A stretch of 64,000 nucleotides of DNA from Odontesthes bonariensis (taxonomy: Eukaryota > Chordata > Actinopteri > Atheriniformes > Atherinopsidae): NCBI RefSeq assembly GCF_027942865.1, contig NC_134507.1, positions 37,854,797 to 37,918,796 of the forward strand, given 5' to 3'. The notes under the pieces were generated by a model. That model had not been told where the DNA came from, ran no database searches, and worked only from the letters and a program-made list of their open reading frames with translations. The position numbers were made by a program, and so were the translations under genes. Shown here in pieces: positions 43,810 to 56,273 of this stretch. The stretch's first letter is position 1. Every line of letters begins with the position of its first letter.

Positions 43810-44032
43810 ATTTTTCTCTCTTCTCTCTGCATGTCTTTTGTTGAAACATCTGATGATCACCCTGTGATCCATCTCGCTGATCCTGGATCTGCTAAGGTGT
43901 CCCAGGTCATGGTTGCCTTTGATCCTCATACATTTAACTTTGTCCTGACAAAGGAGCAGTTCCAAAAAGTCAAACAGGGACTGCCTTTGCATTTGACGCA
44001 GTCAAACTGCATGCGCCTGGAGAAGCCAAAAG

Positions 44033-44110
44033 GCTTACAGCACCTGGTATTCCCAGACGGTCTCCCCATCCAAGTACTAACCAGGCCCGACTCTGCTTAG
44101 CTTCTGAGAT
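44033..44110 (-). pseudogene. Inverted truncated 5S, copy 4
   Basis: No difference seen from copy 1. Confidence 0.93.
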
Positions 44111-44414
44111 AAAACTCTGGCTTTTAGTCTGCGAAAAGAGAGTGAAAGTGAACGCCACTTTGAGATGGCTCTGGGATTGGGTCGACTGGGAGAATTGCTT
44201 GAAAAAAAGCTCAACACCCAATGAGCGGTCAGAACGAAGCCTCAACACCCCTAGTCTTTTGCACAGAGTAAAAGACAAAGCAGCCATTGAATAGGGCCCG
44301 ATTGTTCCTACCTGGTCGGCCGAGGAGCCAGCGTCTCAACCAAGCAAAGCTCACCGTGGGGAAGGTGGCTATGCCAACTAGCCTGATGCACTGCTCCCGC
44401 AGTGTCAAATACTC

Positions 44415-44534
44415 GTACTCTGGTTTCTCTTCATAACGTACAAGTCTTTCGCCTTTTACTAAAGACTTCCGTGGAGAGCAGCATTAATGAGTTGTTTCTA
44501 TTTTTGGAAGGCTTTACCTTTGCGGGTGAAGCCC
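44415..44534 (+). ncRNA. rnu5: U5 snRNA, copy 4
   Basis: No difference seen from copy 1. Confidence 0.94.
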
Positions 44535-44831
44535 ATTCTGTCTGTGCAAAGGAAATCTTCTTGCTGTGCCAAGTGACTTCTCGGAGTAGAGTCACCTTAT
44601 TTGTTGAGACCGTGCCCGTGTTCAAAGCTGGAGCGCTAAAGTGTTGTTGTTTGAATGGTGCTCAGTGGAGCGGGCGGGAGTGCAAAGTTGTACCATCTGA
44701 AACGGCTGAAGAGTGCTCACTGCAGCGGGTGGGCGGAGGTGCAAAGTGACGCTTTGTAGGCAAAAAAAGAGCACCGCCACAAGTGCGCATTGTGCCAGGA
44801 AGGGCGCTCGGACGTGAAACAGTGGAGGGTT

Positions 44832-45018
44832 ATCGCTTCTCGGCCTTTTGGCTAAGATCAAGTGTAGTATCTGTTCTTATCAGTTTAATATCTGATACGT
44901 CCTCTATATGAGGACTACATATTAAATGGATTTTTAGGCACAGGGGTTGAAAAAAGGGCTTGCTCCATTCACTCCACGCATCGACCCGGTACTGCAGTGC
45001 CGCCGGGAACGGTGCACT
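44832..45018 (+). ncRNA. rnu2: U2 snRNA, copy 5
   Basis: No difference seen from copy 1. Confidence 0.95.
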
Positions 45019-45386
45019 CTTCCCAACTCTTGTGAAATAACAAAACCAGCGGTACATGGTGGTAGTTTCATGGAGCCGTTGTATTCTGACTTCTAAAATA
45101 GGACTATAATCTTTAGAAAAGACGCAGTTTATGAGCATGTCGTGGGACTGAGCTTCCCTGGTTTCCCTGTATGACCATGAACACCAAACTACACACAGAG
45201 AACAGAGGAGCTTGACAGACACACACTAAGTTATCTGAGAGTCCCATTTTCAGCTGCAGAGAACAATCACATCAGGGAAGTCGACGTGCAGGCTCAACAT
45301 CAGCCTCTCAAGCCAACTCTCTGGTAAAATAGGGGAAACGTATGGTTCCAGCACCTATGTAACACATATTTGTCACAGGGATTGTG

Positions 45387-45504
45387 GCTTACGGCCACAC
45401 CGCCCTGAACACGCCCGATCTCGTCCGAACTCGGAAGTCAAGCAGGGTCGGGCCTGGTTAGTACTTGGATGGGAGACCGCTTGGGAATACCAGGTGCTGT
45501 AAGC
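45387..45504 (+). rRNA. 5S rRNA, copy 5
   Basis: No difference seen from copy 1. Confidence 0.95.
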
Positions 45505-45727
45505 ATTTTTCTCTCTTCTCTCTGCATGTCTTTTGTTGAAACATCTGATGATCACCCTGTGATCCATCTCGCTGATCCTGGATCTGCTAAGGTGTCCCAG
45601 GTCATGGTTGCCTTTGATCCTCATACATTTAACTTTGTCCTGACAAAGGAGCAGTTCCAAAAAGTCAAACAGGGACTGCCTTTGCATTTGACGCAGTCAA
45701 ACTGCATGCGCCTGGAGAAGCCAAAAG

Positions 45728-45805
45728 GCTTACAGCACCTGGTATTCCCAGACGGTCTCCCCATCCAAGTACTAACCAGGCCCGACTCTGCTTAGCTTCT
45801 GAGAT
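45728..45805 (-). pseudogene. Inverted truncated 5S, copy 5
   Basis: No difference seen from copy 1. Confidence 0.93.
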
Positions 45806-46109
45806 AAAACTCTGGCTTTTAGTCTGCGAAAAGAGAGTGAAAGTGAACGCCACTTTGAGATGGCTCTGGGATTGGGTCGACTGGGAGAATTGCTTGAAAA
45901 AAAGCTCAACACCCAATGAGCGGTCAGAACGAAGCCTCAACACCCCTAGTCTTTTGCACAGAGTAAAAGACAAAGCAGCCATTGAATAGGGCCCGATTGT
46001 TCCTACCTGGTCGGCCGAGGAGCCAGCGTCTCAACCAAGCAAAGCTCACCGTGGGGAAGGTGGCTATGCCAACTAGCCTGATGCACTGCTCCCGCAGTGT
46101 CAAATACTC

Positions 46110-46229
46110 GTACTCTGGTTTCTCTTCATAACGTACAAGTCTTTCGCCTTTTACTAAAGACTTCCGTGGAGAGCAGCATTAATGAGTTGTTTCTATTTTT
46201 GGAAGGCTTTACCTTTGCGGGTGAAGCCC
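46110..46229 (+). ncRNA. rnu5: U5 snRNA, copy 5
   Basis: RNA identical to copy 1. The spacer after it reads GGTTTCAG where others read GGTGCTCAG (near 46353). Confidence 0.94.
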
Positions 46230-46525
46230 ATTCTGTCTGTGCAAAGGAAATCTTCTTGCTGTGCCAAGTGACTTCTCGGAGTAGAGTCACCTTATTTGTT
46301 GAGACCGTGCCCGTGTTCAAAGCTGGAGCGCTAAAGTGTTGTTGTTTGAATGGTTTCAGTGGAGCGGGCGGGAGTGCAAAGTTGTACCATCTGAAACGGC
46401 TGAAGAGTGCTCACTGCAGCGGGTGGGCGGAGGTGCAAAGTGACGCTTTGTAGGCAAAAAAAGAGCACCGCCACAAGTGCGCATTGTGCCAGGAAGGGCG
46501 CTCGGACGTGAAACAGTGGAGGGTT

Positions 46526-46712
46526 ATCGCTTCTCGGCCTTTTGGCTAAGATCAAGTGTAGTATCTGTTCTTATCAGTTTAATATCTGATACGTCCTCTA
46601 TATGAGGACTACATATTAAATGGATTTTTAGGCACAGGGGTTGAAAAAAGGGCTTGCTCCATTCACTCCACGCATCGACCCGGTACTGCAGTGCCGCCGG
46701 GAACGGTGCACT
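46526..46712 (+). ncRNA. rnu2: U2 snRNA, copy 6
   Basis: RNA identical to copy 1. Confidence 0.95.
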
Positions 46713-47081
46713 CTTCCCAACTCTTGTGAAATAACAAAACCAGCGGTACATGGTGGTAGTTTCATGGAGCCGTTGTATTCTGACTTCTAAAATAGGACTA
46801 TAATCTTTAGAAAAGACGCAGTTTATGAGCATGTCGTGGGACTGAGCTTCCCTGGTTTCCCTGTATGACCATGAACACCAAACTACACACAGAGAACAGA
46901 GGAGCTTGACAGACACACACTAAGTTATCTGAGAGTCCCATTTTCAGCTGCAGAGAACAATCACATCAGGGAAGTCGACGTGCAGGCTCAACATCAGCCT
47001 CTCAAGCCAACTCTCTGGTAAAATAGGGGAAACGTTATGGTTCCAGCACCTATGTAACACATATTTGTCACAGGGATTGTG

Positions 47082-47199
47082 GCTTACGGCCACACCGCCC
47101 TGAACACGCCCGATCTCGTCCGAACTCGGAAGTCAAGCAGGGTCGGGCCTGGTTAGTACTTGGATGGGAGACCGCTTGGGAATACCAGGTGCTGTAAGC
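47082..47199 (+). rRNA. 5S rRNA, copy 6
   Basis: RNA identical to copy 1; one extra T in the upstream spacer near 47035. Confidence 0.95.
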
Positions 47200-47422
47200 A
47201 TTTTTCTCTCTTCTCTCTGCATGTCTTTTGTTGAAACATCTGATGATCACCCTGTGATCCATCTCGCTGATCCTGGATCTGCTAAGGTGTCCCAGGTCAT
47301 GGTTGCCTTTGATCCTCATACATTTAACTTTGTCCTGACAAAGGAGCAGTTCCAAAAAGTCAAACAGGGACTGCCTTTGCATTTGACGCAGTCAAACTGC
47401 ATGCGCCTGGAGAAGCCAAAAG

Positions 47423-47499
47423 GCTTACAGCACCTGGTATTCCCAGACGGTCTCCCCATCCAAGTACTAACCAGGCCGACTCTGCTTAGCTTCTGAGAT
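47423..47499 (-). pseudogene. Inverted truncated 5S, copy 6
   Basis: One C shorter than copy 1 (AGGCCGAC for AGGCCCGAC on plus). Confidence 0.92.
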
Positions 47500-47802
47500 A
47501 AAACTCTGGCTTTTAGTCTCGAAAAGAGAGTGAAAGTGAACTCCACTTTGAGATGGCTCTGGGATTGGGTCGACTGGGAGAATTGCTTGAAAAAAAGCTC
47601 AACACCCAATGAGCGGTCAGAACGAAGCCTCAACACCCCTAGTCTTTTGCACAGAGTAAAAGACAAAGCAGCCATTGAATAGGGCCCGATTGTTCCTACC
47701 TGGTCGGCCGAGGAGCCAGCGTCTCAACCAAGCAAAGCTCACCGTGGGGAAGGTGGCTATGCCAACTAGCCTGATGCACTGCTCCCGCAGTGTCAAATAC
47801 TC

Positions 47803-47922
47803 GTACTCTGGTTTCTCTTCATAACGTACAAGTCTTTCGCCTTTTACTAAAGACTTCCGTGGAGAGCAGCATTAATGAGTTGTTTCTATTTTTGGAAGGC
47901 TTTACCTTTGCGGGTGAAGCCC
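47803..47922 (+). ncRNA. rnu5: U5 snRNA, copy 6
   Basis: RNA identical to copy 1. Confidence 0.94.
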
Positions 47923-48219
47923 ATTCTGTCTGTGCAAAGGAAATCTTCTTGCTGTGCCAAGTGACTTCTCGGAGTAGAGTCACCTTATTTGTTGAGACCG
48001 TGCCCGTGTTCAAAGCTGGAGCGCTAAAGTGTTGTTGTTTGAATGGTGCTCAGTGGAGCGGGCGGGAGTGCAAAGTTGTACCATCTGAAACGGCTGAAGA
48101 GTGCTCACTGCAGCGGGTGGGCGGAGGTGCAAAGTGACGCTTTGTAGGCAAAAAAAGAGCACCGCCACAAGTGCGCATTGTGCCAGGAAGGGCGCTCGGA
48201 CGTGAAACAGTGGAGGGTT

Positions 48220-48406
48220 ATCGCTTCTCGGCCTTTTGGCTAAGATCAAGTGTAGTATCTGTTCTTATCAGTTTAATATCTGATACGTCCTCTATATGAG
48301 GACTACATATTAAATGGATTTTTAGGCACAGGGGTTGAAAAAAGGGCTTGCTCCATTCACTCCACGCATCGACCCGGTACTGCAGTGCCGCCGGGAACGG
48401 TGCACT
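48220..48406 (+). ncRNA. rnu2: U2 snRNA, copy 7
   Basis: RNA identical; the downstream spacer lacks single bases near 48459 and 48573. Confidence 0.95.
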
Positions 48407-48772
48407 CTTCCCAACTCTTGTGAAATAACAAAACCAGCGGTACATGGTGGTAGTTTCATGAGCCGTTGTATTCTGACTTCTAAAATAGGACTATAATCTT
48501 TAGAAAAGACGCAGTTTATGAGCATGTCGTGGGACTGAGCTTCCCTGGTTTCCCTGTATGACCATGAACACCAACTACACACAGAGAACAGAGGAGCTTG
48601 ACAGACACACACTAAGTTATCTGAGAGTCCCATTTTCAGCTGCAGAGAACAATCACATCAGGGAAGTCGACGTGCAGGCTCAACATCAGCCTCTCAAGCC
48701 AACTCTCTGGTAAAATAGGGGAAACGTATGGTTCCAGCACCTATGTAACACATATTTGTCACAGGGATTGTG

Positions 48773-48890
48773 GCTTACGGCCACACCGCCCTGAACACGC
48801 CCGATCTCGTCCGAACTCGGAAGTCAAGCAGGGTCGGGCCTGGTTAGTACTTGGATGGGAGACCGCTTGGGAATACCAGGTGCTGTAAGC
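48773..48890 (+). rRNA. 5S rRNA, copy 7
   Basis: RNA identical to copy 1. Confidence 0.95.
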
Positions 48891-49112
48891 ATTTTTCTCT
48901 CTTCTCTCTGCATGTCTTTTGTTGAAACATCTGATGATCACCCTGTGATCCATCTCGCTGATCCTGGATCTGCTAAGGTGTCCCAGGTCATGGTTGCCTT
49001 TGATCCTCATACATTTAACTTTGTCCTGACAAAGGAGCAGTTCCAAAAGTCAAACAGGGACTGCCTTTGCATTTGACGCAGTCAAACTGCATGCGCCTGG
49101 AGAAGCCAAAAG

Positions 49113-49190
49113 GCTTACAGCACCTGGTATTCCCAGACGGTCTCCCCATCCAAGTACTAACCAGGCCCGACTCTGCTTAGCTTCTGAGAT
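49113..49190 (-). pseudogene. Inverted truncated 5S, copy 7
   Basis: Same as copy 1; an A is missing in the spacer before it, near 49045. Confidence 0.93.
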
Positions 49191-49494
49191 AAAACTCTGG
49201 CTTTTAGTCTGCGAAAAGAGAGTGAAAGTGAACGCCACTTTGAGATGGCTCTGGGATTGGGTCGACTGGGAGAATTGCTTGAAAAAAAGCTCAACACCCA
49301 ATGAGCGGTCAGAACGAAGCCTCAACACCCCTAGTCTTTTGCACAGAGTAAAAGACAAAGCAGCCATTGAATAGGGCCCGATTGTTCCTACCTGGTCGGC
49401 CGAGGAGCCAGCGTCTCAACCAAGCAAAGCTCACCGTGGGGAAGGTGGCTATGCCAACTAGCCTGATGCACTGCTCCCGCAGTGTCAAATACTC

Positions 49495-49614
49495 GTACTC
49501 TGGTTTCTCTTCATAACGTACAAGTCTTTCGCCTTTTACTAAAGACTTCCGTGGAGAGCAGCATTAATGAGTTGTTTCTATTTTTGGAAGGCTTTACCTT
49601 TGCGGGTGAAGCCC
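49495..49614 (+). ncRNA. rnu5: U5 snRNA, copy 7
   Basis: RNA identical to copy 1. Confidence 0.94.
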
Positions 49615-49911
49615 ATTCTGTCTGTGCAAAGGAAATCTTCTTGCTGTGCCAAGTGACTTCTCGGAGTAGAGTCACCTTATTTGTTGAGACCGTGCCCGTG
49701 TTCAAAGCTGGAGCGCTAAAGTGTTGTTGTTTGAATGGTGCTCAGTGGAGCGGGCGGGAGTGCAAAGTTGTACCATCTGAAACGGCTGAAGAGTGCTCAC
49801 TGCAGCGGGTGGGCGGAGGTGCAAAGTGACGCTTTGTAGGCAAAAAAAGAGCACCGCCACAAGTGCGCATTGTGCCAGGAAGGGCGCTCGGACGTGAAAC
49901 AGTGGAGGGTT

Positions 49912-50098
49912 ATCGCTTCTCGGCCTTTTGGCTAAGATCAAGTGTAGTATCTGTTCTTATCAGTTTAATATCTGATACGTCCTCTATATGAGGACTACAT
50001 ATTAAATGGATTTTTAGGCACAGGGGTTGAAAAAAGGGCTTGCTCCATTCACTCCACGCATCGACCCGGTACTGCAGTGCCGCCGGGAACGGTGCACT
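49912..50098 (+). ncRNA. rnu2: U2 snRNA, copy 8
   Basis: RNA identical to copy 1. Confidence 0.95.
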
Positions 50099-50466
50099 CT
50101 TCCCAACTCTTGTGAAATAACAAAACCAGCGGTACATGGTGGTAGTTTCATGGAGCCGTTGTATTCTGACTTCTAAAATAGGACTATAATCTTTAGAAAA
50201 GACGCAGTTTATGAGCATGTCGTGGGACTGAGCTTCCCTGGTTTCCCTGTATGACCATGAACACCAAACTACACACAGAGAACAGAGGAGCTTGACAGAC
50301 ACACACTAAGTTATCTGAGAGTCCCATTTTCAGCTGCAGAGAACAATCACATCAGGGAAGTCGACGTGCAGGCTCAACATCAGCCTCTCAAGCCAACTCT
50401 CTGGTAAAATAGGGGAAACGTATGGTTCCAGCACCTATGTAACACATATTTGTCACAGGGATTGTG

Positions 50467-50585
50467 GCTTACGGCCACACCGCCCTGAACACGCAACGAT
50501 CTCGTCCGAACTCGGAAGTCAAGCAGGGTCGGGCCTGGTTAGTACTTGGATGGGAGACCGCTTGGGAATACCAGGTGCTGTAAGC
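50467..50585 (+). rRNA. 5S rRNA, copy 8, with an extra base
   Basis: Reads ACGCAACGATC near 50491-50501 where others read ACGCCCGATC, giving 119 bases. If real, this disturbs helix III; it may be a sequence error. Confidence 0.9.
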
Positions 50586-50808
50586 ATTTTTCTCTCTTCT
50601 CTCTGCATGTCTTTTGTTGAAACATCTGATGATCACCCTGTGATCCATCTCGCTGATCCTGGATCTGCTAAGGTGTCCCAGGTCATGGTTGCCTTTGATC
50701 CTCATACATTTAACTTTGTCCTGACAAAGGAGCAGTTCCAAAAAGTCAAACAGGGACTGCCTTTGCATTTGACGCAGTCAAACTGCATGCGCCTGGAGAA
50801 GCCAAAAG

Positions 50809-50886
50809 GCTTACAGCACCTGGTATTCCCAGACGGTCTCCCCATCCAAGTACTAACCAGGCCCGACTCTGCTTAGCTTCTGAGAT
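50809..50886 (-). pseudogene. Inverted truncated 5S, copy 8
   Basis: Same as copy 1. Confidence 0.93.
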
Positions 50887-51190
50887 AAAACTCTGGCTTT
50901 TAGTCTGCGAAAAGAGAGTGAAAGTGAACGCCACTTTGAGATGGCTCTGGGATTGGGTCGACTGGGAGAATTGCTTGAAAAAAAGCTCAACACCCAATGA
51001 GCGGTCAGAACGAAGCCTCAACACCCCTAGTCTTTTGCACAGAGTAAAAGACAAAGCAGCCATTGAATAGGGCCCGATTGTTCCTACCTGGTCGGCCGAG
51101 GAGCCAGCGTCTCAACCAAGCAAAGCTCACCGTGGGGAAGGTGGCTATGCCAACTAGCCTGATGCACTGCTCCCGCAGTGTCAAATACTC

Positions 51191-51310
51191 GTACTCTGGT
51201 TTCTCTTCATAACGTACAAGTCTTTCGCCTTTTACTAAAGACTTCCGTGGAGAGCAGCATTAATGAGTTGTTTCTATTTTTGGAAGGCTTTACCTTTGCG
51301 GGTGAAGCCC
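51191..51310 (+). ncRNA. rnu5: U5 snRNA, copy 8
   Basis: RNA identical to copy 1. Confidence 0.94.
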
Positions 51311-51607
51311 ATTCTGTCTGTGCAAAGGAAATCTTCTTGCTGTGCCAAGTGACTTCTCGGAGTAGAGTCACCTTATTTGTTGAGACCGTGCCCGTGTTCA
51401 AAGCTGGAGCGCTAAAGTGTTGTTGTTTGAATGGTGCTCAGTGGAGCGGGCGGGAGTGCAAAGTTGTACCATCTGAAACGGCTGAAGAGTGCTCACTGCA
51501 GCGGGTGGGCGGAGGTGCAAAGTGACGCTTTGTAGGCAAAAAAAGAGCACCGCCACAAGTGCGCATTGTGCCAGGAAGGGCGCTCGGACGTGAAACAGTG
51601 GAGGGTT

Positions 51608-51793
51608 ATCGCTTCTCGGCCTTTTGGCTAAGATCAAGTGTAGTATCTGTTCTTATCAGTTTAATATCTGATACGTCCTCTATATGAGGACTACATATTA
51701 AATGGATTTTAGGCACAGGGGTTGAAAAAAGGGCTTGCTCCATTCACTCCACGCATCGACCCGGTACTGCAGTGCCGCCGGGAACGGTGCACT
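51608..51793 (+). ncRNA. rnu2: U2 snRNA, copy 9, one T short in the Sm site
   Basis: The Sm site reads GATTTTAGG instead of GATTTTTAGG (51705-51713), making the RNA 186 long. Otherwise identical. Sm-ring assembly could be weakened if the change is real. Confidence 0.93.
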
Positions 51794-52161
51794 CTTCCCA
51801 ACTCTTGTGAAATAACAAAACCAGCGGTACATGGTGGTAGTTTCATGGAGCCGTTGTATTCTGACTTCTAAAATAGGACTATAATCTTTAGAAAAGACGC
51901 AGTTTATGAGCATGTCGTGGGACTGAGCTTCCCTGGTTTCCCTGTATGACCATGAACACCAAACTACACACAGAGAACAGAGGAGCTTGACAGACACACA
52001 CTAAGTTATCTGAGAGTCCCATTTTCAGCTGCAGAGAACAATCACATCAGGGAAGTCGACGTGCAGGCTCAACATCAGCCTCTCAAGCCAACTCTCTGGT
52101 AAAATAGGGGAAACGTATGGTTCCAGCACCTATGTAACACATATTTGTCACAGGGATTGTG

Positions 52162-52279
52162 GCTTACGGCCACACCGCCCTGAACACGCCCGATCTCGTC
52201 CGAACTCGGAAGTCAAGCAGGGTCGGGCCTGGTTAGTACTTGGATGGGAGACCGCTTGGGAATACCAGGTGCTGTAAGC
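52162..52279 (+). rRNA. 5S rRNA, copy 9
   Basis: RNA identical to copy 1. Confidence 0.95.
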
Positions 52280-52502
52280 ATTTTTCTCTCTTCTCTCTGC
52301 ATGTCTTTTGTTGAAACATCTGATGATCACCCTGTGATCCATCTCGCTGATCCTGGATCTGCTAAGGTGTCCCAGGTCATGGTTGCCTTTGATCCTCATA
52401 CATTTAACTTTGTCCTGACAAAGGAGCAGTTCCAAAAAGTCAAACAGGGACTGCCTTTGCATTTGACGCAGTCAAACTGCATGCGCCTGGAGAAGCCAAA
52501 AG

Positions 52503-52579
52503 GCTTACAGCACCTGGTATTCCCAGACGGTCTCCCCATCCAAGTACTAACCAGGCCGACTCTGCTTAGCTTCTGAGAT
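52503..52579 (-). pseudogene. Inverted truncated 5S, copy 9
   Basis: One C shorter, the same change as in copy 6. Confidence 0.92.
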
Positions 52580-52883
52580 AAAACTCTGGCTTTTAGTCTG
52601 CGAAAAGAGAGTGAAAGTGAACGCCACTTTGAGATGGCTCTGGGATTGGGTCGACTGGGAGAATTGCTTGAAAAAAAGCTCAACACCCAATGAGCGGTCA
52701 GAACGAAGCCTCAACACCCCTAGTCTTTTGCACAGAGTAAAAGACAAAGCAGCCATTGAATAGGGCCCGATTGTTCCTACCTGGTCGGCCGAGGAGCCAG
52801 CGTCTCAACCAAGCAAAGCTCACCGTGGGGAAGGTGGCTATGCCAACTAGCCTGATGCACTGCTCCCGCAGTGTCAAATACTC

Positions 52884-53003
52884 GTACTCTGGTTTCTCTT
52901 CATAACGTACAAGTCTTTCGCCTTTTACTAAAGACTTCCGTGGAGAGCAGCATTAATGAGTTGTTTCTATTTTTGGAAGGCTTTACCTTTGCGGGTGAAG
53001 CCC
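52884..53003 (+). ncRNA. rnu5: U5 snRNA, copy 9
   Basis: RNA identical to copy 1. Confidence 0.94.
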
Positions 53004-53300
53004 ATTCTGTCTGTGCAAAGGAAATCTTCTTGCTGTGCCAAGTGACTTCTCGGAGTAGAGTCACCTTATTTGTTGAGACCGTGCCCGTGTTCAAAGCTGG
53101 AGCGCTAAAGTGTTGTTGTTTGAATGGTGCTCAGTGGAGCGGGCGGGAGTGCAAAGTTGTACCATCTGAAACGGCTGAAGAGTGCTCACTGCAGCGGGTG
53201 GGCGGAGGTGCAAAGTGACGCTTTGTAGGCAAAAAAAGAGCACCGCCACAAGTGCGCATTGTGCCAGGAAGGGCGCTCGGACGTGAAACAGTGGAGGGTT

Positions 53301-53487
53301 ATCGCTTCTCGGCCTTTTGGCTAAGATCAAGTGTAGTATCTGTTCTTATCAGTTTAATATCTGATACGTCCTCTATATGAGGACTACATATTAAATGGAT
53401 TTTTAGGCACAGGGGTTGAAAAAAGGGCTTGCTCCATTCACTCCACGCATCGACCCGGTACTGCAGTGCCGCCGGGAACGGTGCACT
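53301..53487 (+). ncRNA. rnu2: U2 snRNA, copy 10
   Basis: RNA identical to copy 1. Confidence 0.95.
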
Positions 53488-53855
53488 CTTCCCAACTCTT
53501 GTGAAATAACAAAACCAGCGGTACATGGTGGTAGTTTCATGGAGCCGTTGTATTCTGACTTCTAAAATAGGACTATAATCTTTAGAAAAGACGCAGTTTA
53601 TGAGCATGTCGTGGGACTGAGCTTCCCTGGTTTCCCTGTATGACCATGAACACCAAACTACACACAGAGAACAGAGGAGCTTGACAGACACACACTAAGT
53701 TATCTGAGAGTCCCATTTTCAGCTGCAGAGAACAATCACATCAGGGAAGTCGACGTGCAGGCTCAACATCAGCCTCTCAAGCCAACTCTCTGGTAAAATA
53801 GGGGAAACGTATGGTTCCAGCACCTATGTAACACATATTTGTCACAGGGATTGTG

Positions 53856-53973
53856 GCTTACGGCCACACCGCCCTGAACACGCCCGATCTCGTCCGAACT
53901 CGGAAGTCAAGCAGGGTCGGGCCTGGTTAGTACTTGGATGGGAGACCGCTTGGGAATACCAGGTGCTGTAAGC
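53856..53973 (+). rRNA. 5S rRNA, copy 10
   Basis: RNA identical to copy 1. Confidence 0.95.
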
Positions 53974-54196
53974 ATTTTTCTCTCTTCTCTCTGCATGTCT
54001 TTTGTTGAAACATCTGATGATCACCCTGTGATCCATCTCGCTGATCCTGGATCTGCTAAGGTGTCCCAGGTCATGGTTGCCTTTGATCCTCATACATTTA
54101 ACTTTGTCCTGACAAAGGAGCAGTTCCAAAAAGTCAAACAGGGACTGCCTTTGCATTTGACGCAGTCAAACTGCATGCGCCTGGAGAAGCCAAAAG

Positions 54197-54274
54197 GCTT
54201 ACAGCACCTGGTATTCCCAGACGGTCTCCCCATCCAAGTACTAACCAGGCCCGACTCTGCTTAGCTTCTGAGAT
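54197..54274 (-). pseudogene. Inverted truncated 5S, copy 10
   Basis: Same as copy 1. Confidence 0.93.
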
Positions 54275-54578
54275 AAAACTCTGGCTTTTAGTCTGCGAAA
54301 AGAGAGTGAAAGTGAACGCCACTTTGAGATGGCTCTGGGATTGGGTCGACTGGGAGAATTGCTTGAAAAAAAGCTCAACACCCAATGAGCGGTCAGAACG
54401 AAGCCTCAACACCCCTAGTCTTTTGCACAGAGTAAAAGACAAAGCAGCCATTGAATAGGGCCCGATTGTTCCTACCTGGTCGGCCGAGGAGCCAGCGTCT
54501 CAACCAAGCAAAGCTCACCGTGGGGAAGGTGGCTATGCCAACTAGCCTGATGCACTGCTCCCGCAGTGTCAAATACTC

Positions 54579-54698
54579 GTACTCTGGTTTCTCTTCATAA
54601 CGTACAAGTCTTTCGCCTTTTACTAAAGACTTCCGTGGAGAGCAGCATTAATGAGTTGTTTCTATTTTTGGAAGGCTTTACCTTTGCGGGTGAAGCCC
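54579..54698 (+). ncRNA. rnu5: U5 snRNA, copy 10
   Basis: RNA identical to copy 1. Confidence 0.94.
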
Positions 54699-54995
54699 AT
54701 TCTGTCTGTGCAAAGGAAATCTTCTTGCTGTGCCAAGTGACTTCTCGGAGTAGAGTCACCTTATTTGTTGAGACCGTGCCCGTGTTCAAAGCTGGAGCGC
54801 TAAAGTGTTGTTGTTTGAATGGTGCTCAGTGGAGCGGGCGGGAGTGCAAAGTTGTACCATCTGAAACGGCTGAAGAGTGCTCACTGCAGCGGGTGGGCGG
54901 AGGTGCAAAGTGACGCTTTGTAGGCAAAAAAAGAGCACCGCCACAAGTGCGCATTGTGCCAGGAAGGGCGCTCGGACGTGAAACAGTGGAGGGTT

Positions 54996-55182
54996 ATCGC
55001 TTCTCGGCCTTTTGGCTAAGATCAAGTGTAGTATCTGTTCTTATCAGTTTAATATCTGATACGTCCTCTATATGAGGACTACATATTAAATGGATTTTTA
55101 GGCACAGGGGTTGAAAAAAGGGCTTGCTCCATTCACTCCACGCATCGACCCGGTACTGCAGTGCCGCCGGGAACGGTGCACT
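54996..55182 (+). ncRNA. rnu2: U2 snRNA, copy 11
   Basis: RNA identical to copy 1. Confidence 0.95.
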
Positions 55183-55550
55183 CTTCCCAACTCTTGTGAA
55201 ATAACAAAACCAGCGGTACATGGTGGTAGTTTCATGGAGCCGTTGTATTCTGACTTCTAAAATAGGACTATAATCTTTAGAAAAGACGCAGTTTATGAGC
55301 ATGTCGTGGGACTGAGCTTCCCTGGTTTCCCTGTATGACCATGAACACCAAACTACACACAGAGAACAGAGGAGCTTGACAGACACACACTAAGTTATCT
55401 GAGAGTCCCATTTTCAGCTGCAGAGAACAATCACATCAGGGAAGTCGACGTGCAGGCTCAACATCAGCCTCTCAAGCCAACTCTCTGGTAAAATAGGGGA
55501 AACGTATGGTTCCAGCACCTATGTAACACATATTTGTCACAGGGATTGTG

Positions 55551-55668
55551 GCTTACGGCCACACCACCCTGAACACGCCCGATCTCGTCCGAACTCGGAA
55601 GTCAAGCAGGGGCGGGCCTGGTTAGTACTTGGATGGGAGACCGCTTGGGAATACCAGGTGCTGTAAGC
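55551..55668 (+). rRNA. 5S rRNA, copy 11, variant type
   Basis: Two changes shared with copies 12 and 13: CACCACCC (the common vertebrate base) instead of CACCGCCC, and CAGGGGCGGG instead of CAGGGTCGGG in box A. Confidence 0.95.
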
Positions 55669-55891
55669 ATTTTTCTCTCTTCTCTCTGCATGTCTTTTGT
55701 TGAAACATCTGATGATCACCCTGTGATCCATCTCGCTGATCCTGGATCTGCTAAGGTGTCCCAGGTCATGGTTGCCTTTGATCCTCATACATTTAACTTT
55801 GTCCTGACAAAGGAGCAGTTCCAAAAAGTCAAACAGGGACTGCCTTTGCATTTGACGCAGTCAAACTGCATGCGCCTGGAGAAGCCAAAAG

Positions 55892-55969
55892 GCTTACAGC
55901 ACCTGGTATTCCCAGACGGTCTCCCCATCCAAGTACTAACCAGGCCCGACTCTGCTTAGCTTCTGAGAT
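55892..55969 (-). pseudogene. Inverted truncated 5S, copy 11
   Basis: Same as copy 1. Confidence 0.93.
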
Positions 55970-56273
55970 AAAACTCTGGCTTTTAGTCTGCGAAAAGAGA
56001 GTGAAAGTGAACTCCACTTTGAGATGGCTCTGGGATTGGGTCGACTGGGAGAATTGCTTGAAAAAAAGCTCAACACCCAATGAGCGGTCAGAACGAAGCC
56101 TCAACACCCCTAGTCTTTTGCACAGAGTAAAAGACAAAGCAGCCATTGAATAGGGCCCGATTGTTCCTACCTGGTCGGCCGAGGAGCCAGCGTCTCAACC
56201 AAGCAAAGCTCACCGTGGGGAAGGTGGCTATGCCAACTAGCCTGATGCACTGCTCCCGCAGTGTCAAATACTC

